Program-made: the position numbers and the translations under genes | Shown: piece after piece, positions 50,401 through 62,400 of the stretch | Layout: every line of letters begins with the position of its first letter | How positions within the stretch are numbered: position 1 is the stretch's first letter | Source of the DNA: Apodemus sylvaticus | Lineage: Eukaryota; Chordata; Mammalia; Rodentia; Muridae | DNA length: 64,000 nt | Assembly (NCBI RefSeq): GCF_947179515.1 | Contig: NC_067482.1 | Location: 79,225,444-79,289,443 of the forward strand | Direction: 5' to 3' | Notes under the pieces: model-generated | The model's input: the letters and a program-made list of their open reading frames with translations, nothing else | Told to the model about the DNA's origin: nothing | Database searches by the model: none

Positions 50401-53400
50401 CCAAGTTCAATTTCTTAAACCCCAATGACCCTTACCATGCCTACTACCGCCACAAGGTCAGCGAGTTCAAGGAGGGGAAGGCGCAGGAGCCCTCCGCCGC
50501 CATCCCCAAGGTTATGCAGCAACAGCAGCAAGCCGCACAGCAGCAGCTGCCCCAGAAGGTTTGGAGTCCAGCCCCTCTTTGTGGGTTAGGGAGGAAGTCG
50601 GAACAGGCAGAGTGATGGGCATATTTACCTGCTCTCCAGTCAGAGCCACCATGGGCGGAAGGAAGGTTACCCTCAGCTTCCAGAAGCACTTCTGGTGAAG
50701 CTCTATCCTCTGAGCTCAGATCATGAAGAGCCCAACAGAACAACTGTTTATGATTTATTGATCCAAAGAATGAGGGTTAATTGAAGTATATGAGCAACCT
50801 TTTGGCCCAGCTGAGCTGGAGGCGGTGATGTAGCCTTGTGCCATTCCTTCCCTTCTGTTGGGGTGCTCCAATACCCAATTGGTGCCGGGGCCCAGGCGAG
50901 CTGATGATTGGTCGAGAGTGTCAGTGAACAGAGAGGCACAGTGCATTTTGTCTGCTGGGCAGAACTGGCCTGCTCTCATCATTTGCACCTTTCTCAGACT
51001 TCTGTGGAAAAGGCAGCCTTTTATTTGGCTGTGAGAAATAAAAGTTGAAGCCATGTTCGAAGCCTGGCATTACAATTGCTGCGGGTAGGCCTAAGGCTAA
51101 TGCAGTTTTCTCCTGTGTAAAAAGGACTCAGAGTGCCTGTTCTGTTTCCTGCTTCTCTTGGAAGTCATAATTTACATCTGATTTCCTATATATATTTGCC
51201 ACCTCTTTAAGCCTTGATGTCAGGATGCAGACTGTCTCACTTGAAGTAGATGAGGGATTGAGGGACAGTTGGGTGAGACACTGATGCCAGTCTTATAGCA
51301 AGTTCCAGTGATGTTCACAATTAATAAAGCATTAAGAGTCGGTGGCTATTCTGCTTCAGAGTTAGTTTACTCCTCTTCTGTTCTTGTTCTACACTCTCTG
51401 TCTTAGGTCCAAGCCCAGGTGATCCAAGAGACCATAGTACCAAAGGAACCCCCTCCAGAGTTTGAGTTCATCGCTGATCCCCCATCCATCTCAGCCTTCG
51501 ACCTGGACGTAGTGAAGCTGACAGCTCAGTTTGTGGCCAGGAATGGGCGCCAGTTTCTGACCCAGCTGATGCAGAAAGAGCAGCGCAACTACCAGTTTGA
51601 CTTTCTCCGACCCCAGCACAGCCTCTTCAACTACTTCACAAAGCTGGTGGAACAGTATACCAAGGTGCAGGGTTGGGCACAGGGTAGTCTAGTATCTCAC
51701 CACTGGGCATGCAGTGTCCTCTCTCTGTCAACAAGGATATTTGCTGTGTGTCACATCTGGGGAAATGTGAATCCCAGCTTAATGTAAAGTCTTGATTTAA
51801 AAAGTTTTTATATAGCCAGGCAGTGGTGGCACACGCCTTTAATCCCAGCACTTGGGAGGCAGAAGCGGGCAGATTTCTAAGTTCGAGGCCAGCCTGGTCT
51901 ACAGAGTGAGTTACAGGACAGCTAGGGCTATATAGAGAAACCCTGTCTTGAAAAACCAAAAAAAGTTTTTATGTATTTGTGTGTGAGAGAGAATGTGAGT
52001 GTGTAGGTGCCTTTGTGCCTGGCCATGGAGCACGCTTGGCATCAGAAAACAGCTTTTGATTCTCTCCTTCCATTGAGGATCAAACGTAGGACATCAGGCT
52101 TGCATAGCAAGTGCTTTTACCCTATGAACCATCTCATTGGGTCTAAATCTGTTTGGTTTTGTTTTGTTTTTTGTTTGAGGCAGGATTTTCTTTGTGTAAT
52201 AGCTCTGGCTGTGCTGGATTAGTTTTGTAGTCTAGGCTGGCCTCAAGCTCAGAGAACCACCTGACTCTGCCTTCTGAGTCCTGGGATTAAAAGTGTGCCT
52301 TAAATCTTGATTTCTTCCCCCCCCATCCCCCCCTCTCTGTTTCTTTCAAGACAATGTCTCACTGTGACTGACTCTTGAACTCCCTATGTAAACTAATCTG
52401 GCCTCAAATGCAGAGCTCCTTTTGTCTGTGGGTTCAAAGGCATGGGTCCCCACACCCAGTCTATGTTGTTACCTGCTGTGTGACACTGTCTGCATTTAGG
52501 TGTCTGTACATTGCCACTTGTCTGCTACAGGTCCTGAGAAGCAAGCTCTTAACAGTTGCCTCCTGTTACCTAATTTAGTCCTTACAGAATTTTTAAAGTG
52601 TCAGTTTCCAACTTTCACAAGCAGAAATAGATGATTTCATGGGCTCTAGTTCTTCCTTAGTGGTAGAGGACTTACCAACGCATGCATAAGGCGTTGGGTT
52701 CAGCACTGTTCTCGAGAAAAAAGACCAAAGGGGATGAAGTGTGAAATCATTCGTGATTGCTGTGGTCTCAAGCTTGTACGCAGTGCTGCTGAGATTCAAG
52801 TCTTTGCTATCTTTATCCTATGGGGTCACTTACGTGAGGAAACGTTCAGCATGGATCTGCTAACATTGAAGCCACATGCAGCATCTTCCCACAGGGCCCT
52901 GATAATGTATAAGGCAGCCACTGTTCTCAGTTGTCCGGGCTGGGGTCACACACAAGCTGTAGGGCTGGGACTGGAGAGCTGGCACTTTTTTTTATTCCCA
53001 GTCCTAGGCTGCACTGCTGCAGTCAGGAATCAACACAGCAAGCCAGGCATGGTGATGCACATCTTTAGTCCTTGCACTTTGTTGTTGTTGTTACTTGTTT
53101 GCTTGTTTGATTGTCAAGACTGGGTCTCCTCATATAGTGTGGTTTGATTTGAAACTCATGATGTAGACCAGGCTGGCCTTGAACTCACAGAGATCTGTCT
53201 GCCCGCCTTTACCTCCTAAATGCTGAAATCCCAGCACTCGTAAGGAGGGAGGATCACTGAGTTCAAGACTAGTCTATGCTGCATGGTAAGTTCTAGGACA
53301 GCCTTGCCTACAGACTGAAACTGTCTTTAAAAAAAGAATCTGATACAGTAAGCTAATATTTAAAATTAATCAGAAAGCTGGATTTAGTAGCTAATACTTC

Positions 53401-56400
53401 TAATCCAAGGTCTATGAAGATTGAGGCATGAGGATTACTAGGAGTTCGAGGCCAGCCTGAGCTCTTTGAGAGACTTTCTGTTTTAACAATACAATGTTTG
53501 ATACATTACAAAGGCTACTCACCTGGTGTAGGTTTACCAATGGCACATTTTTCTTGTTTTTCTTTTCAGTGGAATGGTCTACATCTATTGTTAATATTTA
53601 GAAGCAGTGTTAGAGATCTAAGTTGACAGGACTCGTAAGGACTCGCTCTGAAGAATAAAGTTAGAAGTATTTTAAAATGTGTTTTTAGGGGGCTGGAAAG
53701 ATGACTCAGTGGTTAAGAGCACTGACTGCTTTTCCAGAGGTCCTGAGTTCAAATCCCAGCATCCATGGTGGCTCACAACCATCTGTAATGAGATCTGGTA
53801 CCTTCTTAGAAAATGACCAAATCTAGAATCTAGTAGCAGTAGCACAATGACAGAAACTTAAAGCCACAGGATTCTTAAAAGTATACAGTCTAGGGGTTGT
53901 GGATTTATAAATGTTTTATCCATTTTTATTTTTTGTGTATGAGTGGTTCTGCACCACTTGTGTGTGGGGCCATGGAAGTGAAAGGTGACTATCAGACCCC
54001 TGGGACTATAGTTACAGATGTTTGTGAGCCGCCATGTATGTGCTGAGAATCAACACAATCCTCAGAAGAACAGGTGCTGCTTCGGCTGCTGCTCTCCAGC
54101 ATCAGATCTGAGTATGGCCTGGGCTCAGGTTGAACTGCTGCCATAGTTGGAAGTTCTCAGCTCTCTACTTTGTTACTCTTTTGTTTCTTCCTCTAACTTC
54201 AGATATTGTCATTGACTCATAACTTGAAGGCACTGGAGAAAACTGTTCTACAGGATAGATTCTAGGGGTAGGGATCCAAAGGGGGACAAGGGAAAATTGT
54301 GCTGCTTTGGGAGTGGAAGTAGATATTGCTGGGAGGAGTGGAATGGCTGTTGGAGTGGAGGCAGCCAGTGTTCCATTCCTCGGGAAATGCACGATAGATG
54401 TCATTGGTAGTTCTGGTAGTGAGAAGACAAGCATCTGTCTTGATGGACATTCTTAGTGGTAGGAGAATACAGAAGAGGAGTCTGTTGGATGGAGATAGAT
54501 ACTCCAGGTAAAGGGTATGGAAATCCAGGGAAGAAAGGAAGAGGTAGCTGTATTCCTGACAGGATAGCAGAGGAGGACTTCATTTTCAGTATGATAAGCG
54601 TGCATCAGTGTCACTTAGGCAACTATAACAGCATGTTCTAGAAACCCTGCCTATGGCTTGAGTGCTTTCCTGGGAGTCCTGAAATGGCTTTCCCTAAAGG
54701 TGCTTTCTTATATAGCATCAACATTTGGAGAAGGAAAAGCACATTCTAGTTGTTAAGTAACTTGCTCAAAACCCCACAGGTGGAGCTGGGAGCTATCTCT
54801 TGTGTCCTTTGATGATCTCGGCAAAGCTGTCTCTTTGTCTTACACTGTGTGTGATATATTGACAGTTGCTCTAATTCTCTTTTAGATCTTGATTCCACCC
54901 AAAGGTTTATTTGCAAAACTCAAGAAAGAGGCTGAAAATCCCCGAGAAGTTTTGGACCAGGTAAACACAGGATTTCCTATTACCAGGAACCAATGCAGTG
55001 GGTTCTCTTTGTGTGGATTTTGTTTTTGTTTGGAAACCATCTTTGAAGCAGTTCAAGTTGACTTTCCCTAATCTGAAAATTTTAACACTCCAGAATCTGA
55101 AGCTTTGTGAGCACCTACATGACATCAGAAATTCAAAATTCCACATCTGACCTCATGTGATGGGTCACTTCCAAAATGCAGGTACACCAATGTCATATAA
55201 AATTAACCTTCAGGCCATGTGCATGAGATCAAGTACAATATGTACGTAATGTATGTAATGGCATTCAGGGTTAGACATGGGTTCTTCCCCGGGGTCTCTA
55301 ATTTATCACCTCTGTGCAGATACTCCAGATTTAGAAACCCCTCTGAAACACACCAAAGCATCTCGGGTGAGATGGTCAGCCTGAGCCTAGGCCTGGGGTG
55401 CCAAGAAGAAAAGCCTCTCGGGGTCAAGTTCTCTTCAGAAGCTTTAGCTAGTTTCTCTCTCCCCTACTCTAGGCAGAAAACTATCTCCCCTAGCAGATCC
55501 CTGGGTGTGGGAAGTTAGCAGGTTTTCACAGTTGAGCAGGCGTATTGGTGCTGCTTGATTTTAACTGAGACAGCTGTTTCTCAAGACTTTTAGATTGGGG
55601 CTGCTTTTGAAGATGCCAGGTTTTCTTTTTAAATTTTTAAAATGTTTGCCAGGTGTAGTGTCTCACTTCTAATCCAACCACAAGTTCAAAAGTTCAAGGC
55701 CACTCAGGGCTACATACAGAAGAAGCTCCTGTCTCAAAAAACAAAGCCCAGCCAGGCGGTGGTGGCACACACCTGTAATCCCAGCACTCTGGGGGGCAGA
55801 GGCAGGCAGATTTCTGAGTTTGAGACCAGCCTGGTCTACCCAGTGAGTTCCAGGACAGCCCAGGCTATACAGAGAAACCCTGTCTCGAAAAAACCAAATC
55901 AAAAAAAAAAAAAAAAAAAAAACCCAAAGCCCACCCCACGAAAAAAGTCTTTTTCAGTTTCATACATGTAAATACTGGTTTTTACATGTGTTTGCCCCTC
56001 CCCTTTATTTTCTTTCATTTTTCCCTGCATCTTACACTCCCCCCTTCCTACTTTTATGCCATCTTTGGGGGAGATGTATATACAAACATTTGGGGGAATG
56101 AGTTTAGTGGAGTTGTTTACACATACATGGGATAAGACATTATTTACTGGAGTGTGGCCCACTTATCAGGGAGTACAGCCCTGAAGAAAATGACACCCTT
56201 AACCTAAGCCAGCCTTATTGGCCAGCAGTCCCTGAAGGAGGGCTGTCCCTCCTCTGTTTTTTTGGTGACCCGCTGGAGGGTCCAGCATTGTGCAGTAACC
56301 ATAGCTGCAATGAGTTTGAGTGCAATGGCTGTGCTGTGTCCAGAAGCTGACTTCTGCATAGCGCCCATCTTCTGGTTCTTGTACGCTCTGTACTCTCTCT

Positions 56401-59400
56401 TCTACAGATGTTCACTGCACTAGGGAGGGGCAATGACTGTCCTCTTGCACTGAGCACACCATCTCCGGCATGAGTCTCTGCATTGATGCCGCAGGGTGTA
56501 ATGAAAACTAATCATGATACAAACTTTGAACACTGTAACAACATGATCACCTCACAAAAAAATAAAGGTCAGGGGCTGGGGGTATGTGAGTGGTTCCCCT
56601 AGGGCCTAAGCCATGCAGCCACTTGCAGCAGCCACTAACTTGTGACCAGGTTTACAGTACCAGTTACTAGGTTTTCATGTATAGAAACTGCAAGAAAGTT
56701 TGCTGCTGTGAGCACAGAATCCTTTTCTAATTGGTGGAAGTTCCCCTTGTGGACATAGTTCCATCTCCGTCTGAAAGATACCATTAAGCCTTATCGTAGG
56801 TGCTATTTCCTGTCTCCTTAGGTTTGTTACCGAGTAGAATGGGCCAAATTTCAGGAACGTGAGAGGAAGAAGGAAGAAGAGGAGAAAGAGAAGGAGCGAG
56901 TAGCCTATGCTCAGATTGACTGGCATGATTTTGTGGTGGTGGAGACAGTGGATTTCCAACCCAATGAGCAAGGTTGGTCTGGCCTGAGAGTGCCTCCAGG
57001 TGGGAGCCAGGAACCCTAACAGTCCCAGGGAGCAGCAGAATCTGGCACAGGACTTTATTAGTATTTGTTTCCCTCTGTTTCAGAGGCTTCATTTGCCCAA
57101 GTTAAATGCAATTCAACAGCTGATTACTGTGCTAGACTCTGATATCCTCTGTAGATGATGAAATCAGACGGTTCTGCAGCCTCTGGAGAACTCAGACAGA
57201 ATAAAGATGACCTTTTTTCTTCTCTTTGTTTTGAGACAGCTCACGTTAGTGTTTCCTAGAGGAACAGAACTCAGAATGAATTTGTGTATATAAAAAGAGG
57301 ATTAGAGGGACTTACGGGCTGTGTATGATCTAGAGGCAGAAATTCCAGGAGGCTGGATGTCTCAGCTGGTCTTCATTGGAAACTTAACTAGGGAAAGAAC
57401 ACTTCAGCAACAGGATATGCAAACTTTCCAAGAGTGTGGGCAAGCTGTGCTGTGGCGGCGCAGGCCTGTAATGCCAGCGCTTGGGAGGCAGAAGCAGACA
57501 GATTTCTGAGTTCAAGGCCAGCCTGGTCTACAGAGTGAGTTCCAGGACAGCCAGGGCTACAGAGAGAAACCCTGTCTCTGGGTAAAAAAAAAAGAAAGAA
57601 ACAAACAAAACAAGAGTGGGCAAGCTGGTGAAAAGCAAAAGCTTCCTTCCATTTCCTTTCACATAGGCTGCCACTAGGAGATACGGCCCAGATTACGATG
57701 GATCCTTCCTCCTGAAATACCTCACAGCTTCAGCTGCTTGGGTTTTAGATAATTCCAGATGTAGTCAAGTTGACAACCAAGAATAGCCATCACACAGGGT
57801 CTCTATGTTGCCCTGGCTTAGAACTCGCTGTGTAAACCAGGCTGGCTACAAACTCACAGAAAGTCCACTTGTCTTAGCCGTCCAAGTGTTGGTTTGATAG
57901 CTGGTTGTAGCACACCCAGCTCTGAATGGTTTCACCCTGGCTTTCCCCTTTTAGGAAACTTTCCACCCCCAACAACACCAGAGGAACTGGGAGCTCGGAT
58001 CCTCATTCAGGAGCGCTACGAGAAATTTGGGGAAAGCGAGGAAGTGGAGATGGAGGTTGAGTCAGATGAAGAAGATCAGGAAAAGGCTGAGGAGACTCCT
58101 TCCCAGCTGGACCAGGACACTCAAGTACAGGACATGGATGAGGTACATTCCTAGGGAGTTTTAGCTTGACCTTTTTCCTGGAGCCAAGCTCAAAGGGTCA
58201 TGAGCTCCGGAGAAGCTTTACAACTGTGTGTGCCTAGGCAGCACATCACTTCTTCCCAGCTCCAGAAAGGAAGACTGAGTCCTGAGAAACATCTGAAAGC
58301 TGTGCCAGCCTCGTATAGTTTATGGTTTTCCCTTTGGCTCAGCATCTCTGTCCTAAGCCACCTTCCACCAGCCCTGCTAGGGAATCATATCACCCTGTGC
58401 TTTAATGCCGTTCTAGGACTTAGGCCTAAAGTTCCCAAGCTTGTCTAAATGTAGCCTCCACATCCTTTGAGACATTTCTAACCCCTTCCAGTGTGGCCCT
58501 CCAATAGGCACAGAGTCCTCAGCCAAGCTGCTCTGCCCGCTCTGGAAGAGTCTGTGCAGCTTGAGAAGAAAGGGCCCAGTGTCTGTGGGAACTGACTGTT
58601 TCTCCTTCTCCCAGCATTGCTCTGGGAGCAGCTACCATTAGCACTGACTTGGCTCCTGTATTCCTCCCCTGGATATGAAGTACGCTTGGCCTCTTGGGAC
58701 TGCCTGGTGCCAGCTGCTGGAAATGCCTGGGAGGAGTGTTAGCACCATGGTCTGATGTTCCATTCATGTGTGAGGAAGCGGCTTGGCCTGCTGCCGTCAG
58801 ACCTTAGCTGCCCCAAGAGGCTTGGCACTTGGATTGGCTGGCAGGGACTAAGGCTCCTTGCCACCCTGAGAGCTGCCATGGTTTTGAGCTTTGGGGAAGT
58901 GGCCTTTCATCTCCTGAATTTTGACATTGCTTTGATTTTTAGGGTTCAGACGATGAAGAAGAAGGACAGAAAGTGCCTCCACCCCCAGAGACACCCATGC
59001 CTCCACCTCTGCCCCCAACACCAGACCAAGTCATTGTGCGAAAGGACTATGACCCTAAAGGTACGCTGCACAATCCTGCCTCCCAGTCCTAGTGATAGTG
59101 AAGAAAGTCCTGCATGGTCTTGTGTGCTTTGCAGATGGGCTGTTTCTAGGGGAGCTTGAGGTGACCTGTATATTACAGGTCCCATGGTGGGAAAGAGAGT
59201 AGTCATCTCCAGTTTCAGGTTCCTGGTGTAAGAGTGGCAATGAGTGGATGTTTTCCATGAACAATGTCTGAATACACCTCTTCTTAACCCAGCTACCAGT
59301 ATTCTCACTTAGACATCTGTTTCCTCTAGCTTCCAAGCCCCTTCCTCCAGCTCCTGCTCCTGATGAGTATCTTGTATCCCCCATCACTGGGGAGAAGATT

Positions 59401-62400
59401 CCTGCCAGCAAAATGCAAGAACACATGCGCATTGGGCTTCTTGACCCCCGCTGGCTGGAGCAGCGGGATCGCTCCATCCGAGAGAAGCAGAGTGATGATG
59501 AGGTTTATGCACCAGGTGAGGTGGAGATTCTCAGTCATAGCTTGCTTTATGCAGACACAAAGTGGTTAAAGTTGATGAGAATTTGGGAGGTAGGTGTAGC
59601 CTATGATATTGCAAAAGATATGTGTATTTCCAGGACATACAGGAATTCCTCATACATAGAGGAATCCACCAAAATCGGGCACTGGCAGGAATGTCACTTG
59701 TCTGCTGGTATCCAATAACAAGATCTAACTGTAGGAATACTTAGTCCTTTGTTCTTTTGAACTCATGGTTAAATTCTTTTTCCTTGAGTGACACTAATTA
59801 GTCTTCCTACGAAGTATAAAGCAGCAGAATGAGGTGGTGTACACCTTTAAGCCCAGCACTCTAGTGCCAGAGGCAGGTGGATCTCTGTAAGTTCAAGGCT
59901 AGCCTGGTCTGCTTAGAATTCCAGGACTGCTAGGACTACATAGAGACACCTTGCCTTTGTGGGGTGGGAGGTGGGTGTGCTGCCTAAGGCTAGGTAGGGA
60001 CTTGGTCTTTGGTCCTGTTGATAGGGGTTGGACAAGCACTTGTGTCTAGGCTTCCCTACTATGGCAGCCCTCCCCAGACCTAGAGATGAGGGGCACGAGG
60101 CCTACAGCCTGTGCTGTGGCTCTAGCCTCTACATCCCCAGTAGGCTGCTGGCCTGTCAGAAGAGTACCATGCTTATCCCTTTCTTTCTAACTTGTTGTGT
60201 ACAGGTCTGGATATTGAGAGCAGCTTAAAGCAGTTGGCTGAGCGACGTACTGACATCTTTGGGGTAGAAGAGACGGCCATTGGTAAGAAGATTGGTGAAG
60301 AGGAGATCCAGAAGCCAGAGGAAAAGGTGCATTTCCAGTGAATTCTAGTGCCTTCCTGCCTTCTGTCTCCCTCCCACACGTGGGTGCATGACAAGCTGTG
60401 TCTTTGCTTTCCCGTGCAGGTGACTTGGGATGGCCATTCAGGCAGCATGGCCCGGACCCAGCAGGCTGCACAGGCCAACATCACCCTCCAGGAGCAGATT
60501 GAGGCCATCCACAAGGCCAAGGGCCTAGTGCCAGAAGATGACACTAAGGAGAAGATTGGCCCTAGCAAGCCCAATGAAATCCCTCAGCAGCCACCGCCTC
60601 CATCTTCAGCCACCAATATCCCCAGCTCAGCACCCCCCATCACATCAGTGCCCCGGCCACCTGCGGTGAGTCAGAGGCCGCCCTGTGACCAAGTGTTTTA
60701 AACCTTGGTCCTTAGGGTGGGATGATGCTCTGGGTGGGAAGGGCAACTGGTTTACTGTAGGGCCGGATGCTATAGTGGGCGGAGTTGAAAGAGGAAGAAT
60801 CAAGTTGAAAGTGGAAACTTCTAGCCTGAGCTTGTACTGCAGAGGAGACTTAGATTAGGAAGTGAGCTGAGTGGCAAATGGAGGAAGCAAATTTGGGGCA
60901 GAGGACTGTGGACTTAATAGGTCTTTGAGAACCGATTGTCTGTTTATTCAGTGAGGTCAAGGTCAGCCTCTTTGATGATACTGTCTGACATGAATTGCTG
61001 CTTGAATCTGAACCACTAAGTCCCAAGTAGAAAGAGTATTAACCTGGGACTCTCAGCATCAAGTTTCTGTCACTGGCCTGAGGTGAAACTTCAGTCTCAG
61101 TGATAATCAGAGTCCAAGTTGTCCAACCCCCATCTGAGTGGCCAGCTGGTGTGTCCCTGAAGCTGACCCTTGGCTTCCTGTGACTTATGTGTCTCCTCCC
61201 ACCCTCAGATGCCACCTCCAGTCCGCACCACTGTTGTATCTGCAGTACCTGTCATGCCTCGGCCACCCATGGCATCTGTGGTCCGGCTGCCCCCAGGTTC
61301 AGTGATCGCCCCTATGCCACCCATCATCCACGCACCCAGGATCAACGTGGTACCTATGCCTCCTGCAGCACCTCCTATTATGGCACCCCGCCCACCTCCC
61401 ATGATTGTGCCAACAGGTTAGTCCACAAAGCCTTAATGATGGCTATTCCCACTGAGTGTCCATCCAGAGGAAATCTCAACTGGGAACTTGGAGCCATATT
61501 TCTTGTGAGAGACAAAAGACCGAGATGGCATAGCTAGTGTGTCTACATTTGGTGGCCAGGTCCATGGCAAGTCCAGAAGCCTGACATAACTCTTGTGTGG
61601 CTGACCTTGCCCTGCCTCTCATTTCCTGCTGCCTAATCCAGGCAGCCTCCCAAGGCTCCCTGCCAGGGAATGTGCTGAGTGACAGACTTACCAAGGCATG
61701 GCACTTCACACCTCTAAGGAGCAAAGCCTTGAAATTACCCAGCAAAATCTCCCCAGTCCTGCCTCTTGGGCCTCTTCACCTCTTCCGTACTCATTGGGCA
61801 ACTGTACTGTGTCTTTGCAGCCTTTGTGCCTGCCCCACCTGTGGCTCCAGTCCCAGCCCCAGCTCCAATGCCTCCTGTACACCCCCCACCGCCTATGGAA
61901 GATGAACCTCCATCCAAGAAACTGAAGACCGAGGACAGCCTCATGCCTGAGGAAGAGTTCCTGCGCAGGAACAAGGTCTGTGACCCACAATACTGCCTGT
62001 GCCCTGTAGTATCTGGCTGTAGCATGGGTTAATTTGATCTCCCCCAGCCCTGGGAAGGACTCGTTAGGGTAGGATCCTGCTGGCATTCTGGAACAAGGAT
62101 TCTACATTGGCACTGGTGGTCTCCAACAGAGCTGTTAGGCTTCTTTGAGAAGGCAGTGACAGTCCCAGCTCCCAAGAGATTTGGCCCATAAATTTGACAA
62201 AATTATATTTTTCTAAAACTAATGTCTGTCTTTTCCTTGAGCACCTAACCAAGATTCAGACTATTCTCTTTCGTGTTCCCACCAGTCTGTTTTGACACAG
62301 GCAAGTAGCATTGAGCTCAGGCATCTTGTCCACTGAGTTTAAACCTAGTACTTCACAGACCATATCTACCTTACTGACCCTTGAGATTGCAGAATTCACT

